A stretch of 64,000 nucleotides of DNA from an uncultured Flavobacteriaceae bacterium (GTDB taxonomy: Bacteria; Bacteroidota; Bacteroidia; Flavobacteriales; Flavobacteriaceae), in assembly GCA_947497145.1 (NCBI GenBank), contig CANMFQ010000013.1, forward strand, positions 1 to 64,000, in the 5' to 3' direction. This document shows positions 1 to 8,825 of the stretch, in pieces. The notes beneath the pieces are model-generated. The model had not been told where the DNA came from, did not search any database, and saw only the letters and a list, made by a program, of their open reading frames with translations. The translations under genes and the position numbers were made by a program. Each line of letters starts with the position of its first letter. Within the stretch, counting starts at the first letter, position 1.

Positions 1-204
1 GTGGTTTAGCACCATTGCCTATACAACGACGCTGATGGACCTACCATCATCTTAATTACAGCATTCAACCAGTTTTTTTTTATTTATTGCCGTGGTTGAT
101 TCTTGGCACACTATGATTTCTTGCTTTTTTTTCAATCTCAGTATTAAATTCATAACAATATTGATGGATGTAATCAATCAATTCAGGATAGATCTCTCAC
201 GCCT

Positions 205-656
205 TTAGTCTTTTTTATATTTATAAACGCGATACCCATCTTTTTGCTCGAATCCATCCGGCATATATCCTCTTTTGAGTATTCCATCTACTATAATTGT
301 CATATTTAATCCCATTCCATCATTTAATTCATCAGATATTAGAAGGGTTTCTTCTTTTTTATTGAATGATTCAGTTACATAATTTCTAGCATCTTCAATC
401 GTAGTTAATATGTTTTGTTTAAATTGTGTATTCTTTTTTGGTTTATCCTTTTTAAGACATTTACATTCCGAGTCTTGAAGTTTAGCCATTTCTTCGCATA
501 TGGATTTGGATGCTTTCATTCCCTCTTCATCGCAACTCTCATATTGCCCTATCATTTGTCCGTTTTTCAAAACTTCGCATATTTCGCATTGTTTTTTACA
601 ACTGCTAAAAAAAAAAAAAAAAAAATGATTGTTATTAAAATGTATAAGTATTTCAT
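205..656 (-). pseudogene. Small lipoprotein, probably out of frame (possibly phase-variable) at a 19-bp homopolymer
   Basis: ATG at 656 (minus) reads MKYLYILITIIFFFFF, a good lipoprotein signal start. The 19-T run (607-625) puts it out of frame with the SSCKKQCEICEVLKNGQ... lipobox and mature region. The ORF-track start (TTG at 696) lies in a repeated spacer and gives no signal peptide. Confidence 0.6.
607..625. repeat. 19-bp A/T homopolymer (simple repeat, candidate phase-variation tract)
   Basis: Uninterrupted run of 19 A on + strand, counted directly. Confidence 0.95.
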
Positions 657-668
657 TGTTTTTTAGTA

Positions 669-773
669 TTTGCAACAATTGTATATCGGTACTCAAGTAA
701 GTACATTTCTTTTTTAGGATTACTAATCTAAGGGATTTTTTATCGATTTAAAAGTATTTGTTGCTACATGGGT
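669..773 (-). repeat. Dispersed repeat copy 1 (integrase 3' end plus spacer), matching 14569-14675
   Basis: ACCCATGTAGCAACAAATACTTTTA...CTTAGATTAGTAATCCTAAAAAAGAAATGTACTTACTTGAGTACCGATATACAATTGTTGCAAA, near-identical to the second copy. Confidence 0.85.
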
Positions 774-968
774 ATACATTTCGGTTGTTTTAGATGAGCG
801 ATACCCTAAAAATACTTAAATAGCGCATAAATCTAAGCCAGAGGCTAGTACGTGCGTAGCTAAATATATTAGGATTACACTCCTCATTATTTTTGCTTTC
901 AACGCGGCTGTTTTCACAATTTTCAATATGCTTATTTCGCTGTATTTACCACTCTTCTTATCTTCAAA
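723..968 (-). pseudogene. Tyrosine recombinase/integrase (XerC-like) C-terminal remnant
   Basis: Minus-strand conceptual translation FEDKKSGKYSEISILKIVKTAALKAKIMRSVILIYLATHVLASGLDLCAI*VFLGYRSSKTTEMYTHVATNTFKSIKNPLD*. It resembles the integrase C-terminus (..LRHSFATHLLESGTDLRYIQ.LLGHSSSKTTEIYTHVATNTFKSIKNPLD), with one in-frame stop and a degraded catalytic region. Confidence 0.75.
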
Positions 969-1300
969 AAAAAGGTGTATTATACGTTTACAAATAGCAC
1001 CATTATAAAAGCACCGCTATTTTATGTTGCCATATCTAAAGAACATCTAATAAGAAATTTTACACCAGCAAGTACAAACCCATTAGAACAGCGAAAACAA
1101 ACCGATGCTGCTTACCTAAAAATAACAAAGCAACTACGTACCAATAGCAAATTCTTCAAACGGCATAATTGTAGGCTGTGTAAACAGGCAGTACTATAAC
1201 TATTTTGAAGCCCTTAAAATTGTTACAATACCACAAGCTTACCTAGTGAAAAGAAAGCCATAAAGCTTAGTTTTACAAAAGGGAAAAAAGCGTAAAAAAA

Positions 1301-1336
1301 AAGGGAGTGAAAACCGTACTTGTTTTCACTCCCTTT
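1301..1336 (-). terminator. Strong stem-loop terminator downstream of rpsA
   Basis: AAGGGAGTGAAAAC-loop-GTTTTCACTCCCTT perfect inverted repeat flanked by an A/T tract. Confidence 0.8.
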
Positions 1337-1346
1337 TAAACTATTG

Positions 1347-1377
1347 CTTAAGTCCTCAAAAAACAGGAGGACTTAAG
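1347..1377 (-). terminator. Second stem-loop immediately downstream of rpsA
   Basis: CTTAAGTCCTC / GAGGACTTAAG-type inverted repeat, in tandem with the 1301-1336 hairpin. Confidence 0.5.
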
Positions 1378-1401
1378 CTGTACTTACAGATGTAAAGCGG
1401 C

Positions 1402-3273
1402 TTATTTTTTACCAGCTTCCATCTTATCTTTCAACGCTTGTAGTGCTTCGTTTGCATCACCAATAGTTGGTTTTGACTCATCAGCGCTAGCAGCTTGTCT
1501 TTTGGCAGCTGCTTTTATGTTGCGTTTTTCTTCTTCTCTAAAGATAGCAGTATGACTGGCTACTACGCGCTTAAAGTCTTTGTTAAACTCAATAATTTTA
1601 AATTGAGCTTCTTCACCTTTACCGAGTTTTTTACCATCTTCTTTCTCTAAATGACGTTGCGGTATAAATGCCGTAATGTCTTCATTGAATTCGATAGTAG
1701 CGCCTTTATCAACGATATCAGTAATAGTAGCTGTATGTACAGTATCTACACCAAATTCGCTTTCATACTTATCCCAAGGGTTTTCAGTAGTTTGTTTGTG
1801 ACCTAAGCTTAACTTACGGCCATCAACATCTAATTCTAATACCTCTACTTCTAAAGTATCGCCTACATTTACAAACTCAGATGGGTGTTTAATTTTCTTA
1901 GTCCAAGATAAATCAGAGATATAAATTAATCCGTCAATACCTTCTTCTAATTCTACAAACACACCAAAGTTGGTGAAGTTTCTAACAATACCTTTATGTT
2001 TAGATCCAACAGGGTATTTTGTTGTAATATCAGTCCATGGGTCTGGCGTCATTTGTTTAACACCAAGCGACATCTTACGATCTTCTCTATCAAGTGTTAA
2101 TACAACGGCTTCAACCTCATCACCTACTTTTACAAAATCTTGTGCCGAACGCAAGTGCGTAGACCAAGACATTTCTGATACGTGAATTAATCCTTCAACA
2201 CCTTCTACAACTTCAATAAATGCACCGTAATCAGCTATAACAACTACTTTACCTTTTACCTTGTCGCCAATTTTGATATCTTCACTTAAAGCATCCCAAG
2301 GATGTTTCTCTAATTGTTTCAATCCTAATTGGATTCTAGATTTGTTTTCATCAAAATCAAGAATTACAACATTCAATTTTTGGTCTAGTTCAACAACCTC
2401 ATTAGGGTGGTTAATTCTACTCCAAGAAAGGTCAGTAATATGTACTAAACCATCAACACCACCTAAGTCAATAAAGACACCGTAAGAAGTAATGTTTTTA
2501 ACAACACCTTCTAATACTTGTCCTTTTTCTAGTTGGCTGATGATTTCTTTTTTCTGTTCTTCAATATCAGCTTCAATCAATGCTTTGTGTGATACAACAA
2601 CGTTTTTAAATTCATGGTTAATTTTCACCACCTTGAATTCCATTGTTTTATTCACATATTGATCGTAGTCACGAATAGGTTTCACATCAATTTGTGAACC
2701 TGGTAAGAAGGCTTCAATTCCAAAAACATCGACAATCATACCACCTTTAGTTCTGCATTTTACAAAACCACTTACTACTTCTTCGTTATCATGGGCAGCA
2801 TTTACTCTATCCCAAGCCATAATGGTTCTGGCCTTTCTGTGTGAAAGTACCAATTGACCACTTTTATCTTCACGAATATCAATAAGAACCTCAACCTTAT
2901 CACCAACTGATAAGTTAGGGTTGTAGCGAAATTCATTTAAAGAGATTACCCCTTCAGACTTAGCGTTGATATCAATAATCGCTTCACGATCAGTAATATA
3001 AACAACAGTACCTTGTACTACTTCCTCATCGGCAGTATCAACAAAGTTTTCTGCAACTAACTTTTCAAACTCCTCTAATTTAGAATCGTCAACACGCTCA
3101 ATACCTTGCTCGTATTTTTCCCAATTAAAGTTTTCTAAAAATTCTTTTGGATCTTGAACAGGAACCTGCTCTTTTACTTCTTCAACTGTTTCAACAGTTT
3201 CTTGTGCTGTTTCTACAGTCTCTTGTGCTGCTTCAGTAGTTTCTTCTACTTGAGCTTTTTTTTCTTCAGCCAT
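1402..3273 (-). CDS. rpsA: 30S ribosomal protein S1
   Basis: 623 aa with repeated S1 RNA-binding domains (e.g. GVVKNITSYGVFIDLGGVDGLVHITDLSW). Confidence 0.97.
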   Translation of the reverse strand: MAEEKKAQVEETTEAAQETVETAQETVETVEEVKEQVPVQDPKEFLENFNWEKYEQGIERVDDSKLEEFEKLVAENFVDTADEEVVQGTVVYITDREAIIDINAKSEGVISLNEFRYNPNLSVGDKVEVLIDIREDKSGQLVLSHRKARTIMAWDRVNAAHDNEEVVSGFVKCRTKGGMIVDVFGIEAFLPGSQIDVKPIRDYDQYVNKTMEFKVVKINHEFKNVVVSHKALIEADIEEQKKEIISQLEKGQVLEGVVKNITSYGVFIDLGGVDGLVHITDLSWSRINHPNEVVELDQKLNVVILDFDENKSRIQLGLKQLEKHPWDALSEDIKIGDKVKGKVVVIADYGAFIEVVEGVEGLIHVSEMSWSTHLRSAQDFVKVGDEVEAVVLTLDREDRKMSLGVKQMTPDPWTDITTKYPVGSKHKGIVRNFTNFGVFVELEEGIDGLIYISDLSWTKKIKHPSEFVNVGDTLEVEVLELDVDGRKLSLGHKQTTENPWDKYESEFGVDTVHTATITDIVDKGATIEFNEDITAFIPQRHLEKEDGKKLGKGEEAQFKIIEFNKDFKRVVASHTAIFREEEKRNIKAAAKRQAASADESKPTIGDANEALQALKDKMEAGKK

Positions 3274-3535
3274 TATATAGCTTAAAATTTGTATTCTACA
3301 GTTTCTTAAGAGTTAAACGACTACTGTAGAAGTTGTTATTTATTGTTTTTTTTGTTCCCTTTTACTCTTTGTGCTGCCGTTAAAAGGGGTGCAAAAATAC
3401 ACTTTTTATCATAGTATACCAACTCTTATGAAATATTAGATACCAAACAATAAACTATTTTACTTATTTCCACGTTAATTATTTCAATTTTTCACTATAT
3501 TGGTGACTTAAATATTAACCGTTAAAAAACAATTT

Positions 3536-3916
3536 ATGAGTGTTAAAGCAAAATATCAAGGCGTTTTAAACCTTGGTGAGCAATTAGGAATTAAAAATGG
3601 AGACGTTGCCGAAGAAGGTGGGGTTTTAAAAATAAAAGGAGAAGCAAACACACCTTACGAAAAAAATCTTTTATGGGATAAAATAAAAGAATTAGGTGGC
3701 GAAAATGCTTCAGATATTAAAGCAAATATTTCAGTATCTGATGATTCTGTTTACCATAGACATACTGTTGCTGGTGGTGAGTCATTAAGTAAGATTGCTA
3801 AGCACTACTATGGTGACCCTATGAAATACAAGCAAATTTTTGAAGCGAATACTGATATTCTTAAAAATCCAGATGTAATTCATCCTGATCAGGTTTTGGT
3901 AATTCCAAACCTATAA
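3536..3916 (+). CDS. LysM peptidoglycan-binding domain protein
   Basis: C-terminal LysM: HTVAGGESLSKIAKHYYGDPMKYKQIFEANTDILKNPDVIHPDQVLVIPNL. Confidence 0.9.
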   Translation: MSVKAKYQGVLNLGEQLGIKNGDVAEEGGVLKIKGEANTPYEKNLLWDKIKELGGENASDIKANISVSDDSVYHRHTVAGGESLSKIAKHYYGDPMKYKQIFEANTDILKNPDVIHPDQVLVIPNL

Positions 3917-3942
3917 GTATATCCTAAAAATATAGGAAAATA

Positions 3943-3970
3943 AAAATGCCGCTCATTTCAGCGGCATTTT
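3943..3970. terminator. Bidirectional terminator between convergent LysM and cmk genes
   Basis: AAAATGCCGCT-catttc-AGCGGCATTTT inverted repeat. Confidence 0.85.
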
Positions 3971-4663
3971 TTATTGCTTTTCAATCACCCTAAGGGCAAA
4001 ATTATACATACGCTCAAACTGTTCTTCTAAGCCCATATCACTATTATCAAACTCAATAGCATCTACGGCCTTTTTTAGCGGCGAAAATTCTCTGTGAGAA
4101 TCTATATGATCACGTTTTTGAACATTGTGTAGCACATCTTCATAATTAACATCTTCTCCCCTATCTAACAGTTCTTTGTAACGGCGATAAGCTCTTTTTT
4201 CTGGTGATGCTGTCATAAATATTTTCAACTCTGCCTCAGGAAAAACTACGGTACCAATATCTCTACCATCCATAACAATACCTTTTTCGGCGCCCATTTG
4301 CTTTTGCATCTCTACCAATTTTAGGCGCACTTCTTCAATAGCTGCAACCCTGCTTACATTTTGCGAAACTGCCAAGGTGCGTATTTCCCTTTCTACATTT
4401 TCACCATCCATATACATTTCAGCATACCCAAGCGCTTCATTGTATTTAAAAACCAATGTAATTTCTGATAACGATTGCACCAATGCTTCGGCATCTTCTG
4501 TTGCTCCACCTATATACCCCTTACGCATTGCAAAAAGGGTAATAGCCCGGTACATTGCGCCCGTATCTACATACACATAACCCAACGATTTTGACAATTG
4601 CTTGGCAATAGTACTTTTACCTGTTGATGAATAGCCGTCAATAGCGATGATTATCTTTTTCAT
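3971..4663 (-). CDS. cmk: (d)CMP kinase / cytidylate kinase
   Basis: IAIDGYSSTGKSTIAKQL P-loop, YVDTGAMYRA and DGRDIGTVVFPEAELKIFMTA motifs. Confidence 0.96.
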   Translation of the reverse strand: MKKIIIAIDGYSSTGKSTIAKQLSKSLGYVYVDTGAMYRAITLFAMRKGYIGGATEDAEALVQSLSEITLVFKYNEALGYAEMYMDGENVEREIRTLAVSQNVSRVAAIEEVRLKLVEMQKQMGAEKGIVMDGRDIGTVVFPEAELKIFMTASPEKRAYRRYKELLDRGEDVNYEDVLHNVQKRDHIDSHREFSPLKKAVDAIEFDNSDMGLEEQFERMYNFALRVIEKQ

Positions 4664-4688
4664 CTGTTATTTTTTATTGGTTTTCAAA

Positions 4689-4717
4689 ATTGGGTGTTTT
4701 ATTTTGAAACACCCAAT
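4689..4717. terminator. Stem-loop in the cmk-lon intergenic region
   Basis: ATTGGGTGTTT-tattttg-AAACACCCAAT perfect 11-bp inverted repeat. Confidence 0.4.
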
Positions 4718-4735
4718 AGTATCAATTCTATTAAA

Positions 4736-4841
4736 TAGTATCTGGTGCGAAATAGACGCATTTTTACAATTTGAATTATTTTTAATGAAAAAAGGGCAAA
4801 AGAAACAAATTTACTTTTTAGCTATTTTCAACCAGATACTA
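4736..4841 (-). repeat. Palindromic miniature element, copy A (MITE/REP-like)
   Basis: TAGTATCTGGT ... ACCAGATACTA 11-bp terminal inverted repeats. Interior (minus) AAAAAGTAAATTTGTTTCTTTT is shared with copy C. Confidence 0.7.
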
Positions 4842-4850
4842 CATAACAAA

Positions 4851-4905
4851 GGTACTATCGATTTCGTTGTGAATTAAAAAATTTCAACACTAAATCGATA
4901 GTACC
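4851..4905. repeat. Large inverted repeat / stem-loop
   Basis: GGTACTATCGATTT ... AAATCGATAGTACC, perfect 14-bp arms around a 27-nt centre. Confidence 0.75.
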
Positions 4906-4944
4906 TGTAAACTAAAATGCGCTATTACGCTATTATAATGTGTC

Positions 4945-7395
4945 TTATAGCTTTTTAGGATTTTTCACCTTTTGATTGGTTATCGCAATATCAATAACTT
5001 CATGCATATCTTTTACATAATGAAATTTTAAGCCTTTAAGGTAATTTTCTTTAATTTCAAGAATGTCACGCTCATTCTCTTTACTGAGAATAATTTCTTT
5101 AATATGTGCTCTTTTAGCCGCCAATATTTTTTCTTTTACGCCACCAACGGGAAGCACTTTACCACGCAGGGTAATTTCACCTGTCATAGCCAAACTTCTT
5201 TTTACTTTACGTTGTGTAAAAAGCGACACCAAAGAGGTTAGCATCGTAATACCTGCACTAGGGCCATCTTTTGGTGTAGCACCTTCTGGCACGTGAATAT
5301 GTACATTGTATTTGTCAAATACATCGGCATCTATATCAAAACGATCGGCATTTGATTTGATATATTCCATGGCTATAGTAGCCGATTCTTTCATTACCTT
5401 TCCTAAATTTCCTGTGATATTTAATGCTCCTTTACCTTTTGATAAGATCGATTCAATAAAAAGTATATCACCACCAACACTGGTCCATGCCAAGCCTGTA
5501 ACTACTCCAGCTACATCATTATTCTCATATTTATCACGCTCCATACGGGCTGGTCCCAAGACCTTTTCTATAATGGCATTGCTAACTTTAATTTCATACT
5601 CCTCTTCAATAGCTATAGATTTGGCGCCGTAGCGTACCATTTTGGCTATTTGTTTTTCTAAAGAACGTACGCCCGACTCACGGGTATAACCCTCAACAAT
5701 TTTTTCTAATTGCGGTTTCGCTATTTTAAGATCTTTGGTTGTTAAGCCATGCTCTTCTAATTGTTTTGGTAGCAAATGACGGCGTGCTATTTCAACCTTT
5801 TCCTCTATGGTATACCCAGTAACATTAATAATTTCCATTCGGTCACGCAATGCAGGCTGAATAGTAGAAAGATTATTAGCCGTAGCAATAAACATCACCT
5901 TAGACAGGTCATAGCCCATTTCTAAAAAGTTGTCATAAAACTCACTATTTTGCTCAGGATCTAACACCTCTAACATGGCCGATGACGGATCTCCTTGGTG
6001 GCTATTTGACAACTTGTCTATCTCATCTAATATAAACACTGGGTTCGACTTACCCGCCTTCTTCAAGCTTTGTACAATACGCCCAGGCATAGCCCCAATA
6101 TACGTTTTTCTATGACCGCGAATTTCGGCCTCATCACGTAAACCACCCAATGAAATACGCACATACTCCCGTCCTAAAGCCTCGGCAACAGATTTACCCA
6201 AAGAGGTTTTACCAACCCCTGGAGGGCCGTACAAGCATAAAATGGGTGATTTCATATCATTACGCAATTTTAAAACCGCTAAATATTCAATTATTCTTCG
6301 CTTTACATCCTCTAAACCATAATGATCTCTGTCTAGTATACGCTCTGCACGCTTAAGGTCAAATTTATCTTTTGAAAAATCATTCCATGGTAAATCTAAA
6401 AACAGATCTAAATAATTTCTTTGAATAGAATACTCGGCAACCTGAGGATTCATACGTTGCATTTTTGCTAATTCCTTATCAAAATGCGCCGCTATTTTTT
6501 TATCCCATTTTTTCTTTTTCGCACGTTTACGCATCTCTTGTATTTCCTCATCATAAGAAACACCGCCCAACTCTTCTTGAATGGTTTTCATTTGCTGATG
6601 CAAGAAATATTCACGCTGTTGCTGATCCATATCATTTCGAACTTTGGATTGAATGTCATTTTTCAATTCCAATTTTTGAAACTCCATGTTCATATATTTC
6701 AACGTAGCCAATGCCCGTTGTTGCAAATTGCCAATTTCAAGCAGCTCTTGCTTATCCTTAACATCTAAATTTAAATTTGAAGACACAAAATTGATAAGAA
6801 AAGAATCGCTTTCAATATTCTTTATTGCAAAAGATGCCTCAGAAGGAATATTAGGATTGTTGCGTATAATACGCAATGAGAGCTCTTTTATCGACTCAAT
6901 AATAGCCAAAAACTCACTATTATTTGTGGTTGGCCTTACTTCTTCGGTTTCAATAATTCTTGCCGTAATGTACGGTTCTTCAGTTAAGACCTCTGAAATT
7001 TCAAAACGCTTTTTACCTTGTATGATTACAGTAGTATTACCATCAGGCATTTGCAAAACACGTAGAATTTTAGCCACCGTACCAAGCGTATTAATATCTT
7101 CTACTCCTGGGTTTTCGGTTTCTGGGTCTTTTTGAGACACCACGCCAATAACTTTATTTCCGTTATTAGCATCTTTAATAAGTTTTATTGACTTATCACG
7201 CCCCGCAGTAATAGGTATTACAACCCCTGGAAACAAAACCGTATTTCGCAAAGGCAAAATAGGCAAAGTGTCAGGTAAATCTTCGCTATTCATTTGCTCC
7301 TCATCTTCAGGAGTCAATAGCGGTATTAACTCTGCATCTTCTTCGATAGAGTGCAAAACCATATTGTCAAAATTGGTAAAATTAAAATTCCCCAT
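4945..7395 (-). CDS. lon: ATP-dependent endopeptidase La
   Basis: 816 aa with LON N-terminal domain, GPPGVGKTSLGKSVA Walker A, and catalytic PKDGPSAGITM and Lys regions. Confidence 0.98.
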   Translation of the reverse strand: MGNFNFTNFDNMVLHSIEEDAELIPLLTPEDEEQMNSEDLPDTLPILPLRNTVLFPGVVIPITAGRDKSIKLIKDANNGNKVIGVVSQKDPETENPGVEDINTLGTVAKILRVLQMPDGNTTVIIQGKKRFEISEVLTEEPYITARIIETEEVRPTTNNSEFLAIIESIKELSLRIIRNNPNIPSEASFAIKNIESDSFLINFVSSNLNLDVKDKQELLEIGNLQQRALATLKYMNMEFQKLELKNDIQSKVRNDMDQQQREYFLHQQMKTIQEELGGVSYDEEIQEMRKRAKKKKWDKKIAAHFDKELAKMQRMNPQVAEYSIQRNYLDLFLDLPWNDFSKDKFDLKRAERILDRDHYGLEDVKRRIIEYLAVLKLRNDMKSPILCLYGPPGVGKTSLGKSVAEALGREYVRISLGGLRDEAEIRGHRKTYIGAMPGRIVQSLKKAGKSNPVFILDEIDKLSNSHQGDPSSAMLEVLDPEQNSEFYDNFLEMGYDLSKVMFIATANNLSTIQPALRDRMEIINVTGYTIEEKVEIARRHLLPKQLEEHGLTTKDLKIAKPQLEKIVEGYTRESGVRSLEKQIAKMVRYGAKSIAIEEEYEIKVSNAIIEKVLGPARMERDKYENNDVAGVVTGLAWTSVGGDILFIESILSKGKGALNITGNLGKVMKESATIAMEYIKSNADRFDIDADVFDKYNVHIHVPEGATPKDGPSAGITMLTSLVSLFTQRKVKRSLAMTGEITLRGKVLPVGGVKEKILAAKRAHIKEIILSKENERDILEIKENYLKGLKFHYVKDMHEVIDIAITNQKVKNPKKL

Positions 7396-7657
7396 ATATT
7401 TATATCAGTCATTCTGTCATAAAACGACAAAAATACTTATTTAAAATTTATTAATTAATGTGTAAAAAGACTAACTATCATTATGTTAGCAAAAAAATAA
7501 CCTCATATACATACCAGTAAAACAATTCTTGTGCCATACCTTAACCTATTTTGGCAAAGCTTAGTATAACGAATAATAGATAATTATTTATATTTTTTTT
7601 ATTGTAAACTGTAACAGTTCGTAAATTGAGTCATCTTTAAGACAAACCATTCATTTT

Positions 7658-8212
7658 TTGAGCCACAAGAAAGAACACATAGACGTTTTATTACAATCGT
7701 GCCTAAAAGGAAACCAAACAGCCCAATTAGAAATTTATAATCGGTATTACAAAGCAATGTATAATACCGCGTTACGAATTGTAAAAGACAGCGCTGAAGC
7801 CGAAGATGTGATGCAAGAATCATTTTTAAAGGCATTTACAAAGTTAGACACCTTTAAAGGAGATGTAGCTTTTGGAGCTTGGCTTAAGCGCATTGTAATA
7901 AATAACAGTATATATCATTACAAAAAACAACAGAAAAAAAACGAAGTTGATTTGAATGATGTAATTTATAAGGTCGAAGATAATGACAGTAATGCTTTTG
8001 ATCATGCGTCAACAAAACAGAAGGCTCAAAAAGTAATGGAGACCATGAAATTATTGAAAGACAATTATAGAATTTCTTTGACCTTACATTTAATAGAAGG
8101 GTATGATTATGACGAAATAAGTGAGATTATGAATATCAGTTATGCCAATTGCAGAACGACCATCTCTAGGGCAAAAGAAAGTTTGAGAAACAAATTAACA
8201 ATAGCATACTAA
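7658..8212 (+). CDS. RNA polymerase sigma-70 (ECF) factor
   Basis: AEDVMQESFLKAFTKLDTFKGDVAFGAWLKRI (region 2) and YDYDEISEIMNISYANCRTTISRAKESLR (region 4). Putative TTG start. Confidence 0.93.
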   Translation: MSHKKEHIDVLLQSCLKGNQTAQLEIYNRYYKAMYNTALRIVKDSAEAEDVMQESFLKAFTKLDTFKGDVAFGAWLKRIVINNSIYHYKKQQKKNEVDLNDVIYKVEDNDSNAFDHASTKQKAQKVMETMKLLKDNYRISLTLHLIEGYDYDEISEIMNISYANCRTTISRAKESLRNKLTIAY

Positions 8213-8772
8213 TGAAAGAAGATAATTTAGATACAATTTTTGACAGCCTTAAAGGCAACTTCGATACTGAAGAGCCCAACAATGGCCATCAACAAAGGTT
8301 TATTGAAAAGTTACAAGCTTCAAGTAATGTAGTTACTGTACACAAAAAAAAGAACGCTTGGATAAAACCGTGGTCTATTGCCGCCTCAGTGGCTATGCTT
8401 TGCGCCTTAGCATTCACCTTTTTTAATAACCAAAAAAGTATTGATGAGAAGGTTGCCGAAATATCACCTGAAGTATCAAAAACAGAATTTTACTTTGCTA
8501 ACCTCATTGAAGAACAAGTAAAAGAATTACAAAGCGAAAGCACACCTGAAACAAAAAAAATTATTGATGATACCATGGTGCAATTAAAAAAACTTGAAGA
8601 TAATTACAAAACACTAGAACAAGACCTTATAACAGGCGGTAATAGCAAAATCATTCTAAGCGCCATGATCACCAATTTTCAAACACGAATAAACCTTTTG
8701 CAAGACGTACTTGAACAAATAACAACGATAAAAGAACTAAAAAACAATACTGAGGTGCAAGCAACACTTTAA
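8212..8772 (+). CDS. Single-TM membrane protein, putative anti-sigma factor
   Basis: Start overlaps the sigma factor stop (ATGA-type coupling); one TM segment WIKPWSIAASVAMLCALAFTFF. Confidence 0.65.
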   Translation: MKEDNLDTIFDSLKGNFDTEEPNNGHQQRFIEKLQASSNVVTVHKKKNAWIKPWSIAASVAMLCALAFTFFNNQKSIDEKVAEISPEVSKTEFYFANLIEEQVKELQSESTPETKKIIDDTMVQLKKLEDNYKTLEQDLITGGNSKIILSAMITNFQTRINLLQDVLEQITTIKELKNNTEVQATL

Positions 8773-8825
8773 AGCCGGTAAAAACACATCAGTTAACCTG
8801 CTAACAACATAAAAAAGTAAAAGAA

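Noticed and set aside
205-696. ORF-track start (TTG at 696) for the lipoprotein
   Set aside because: It lies inside a dispersed spacer repeat and yields a polar N-terminus without a signal peptide; it is open only because of the 19-T tract length.
4647-4877. 76-aa ORF in the cmk-lon intergenic region
   Set aside because: Composed of inverted-repeat element DNA; no recognisable protein.
6150-7135. Several + strand ORFs inside lon
   Set aside because: Antisense to a well-conserved lon coding sequence; no homology or start signals.
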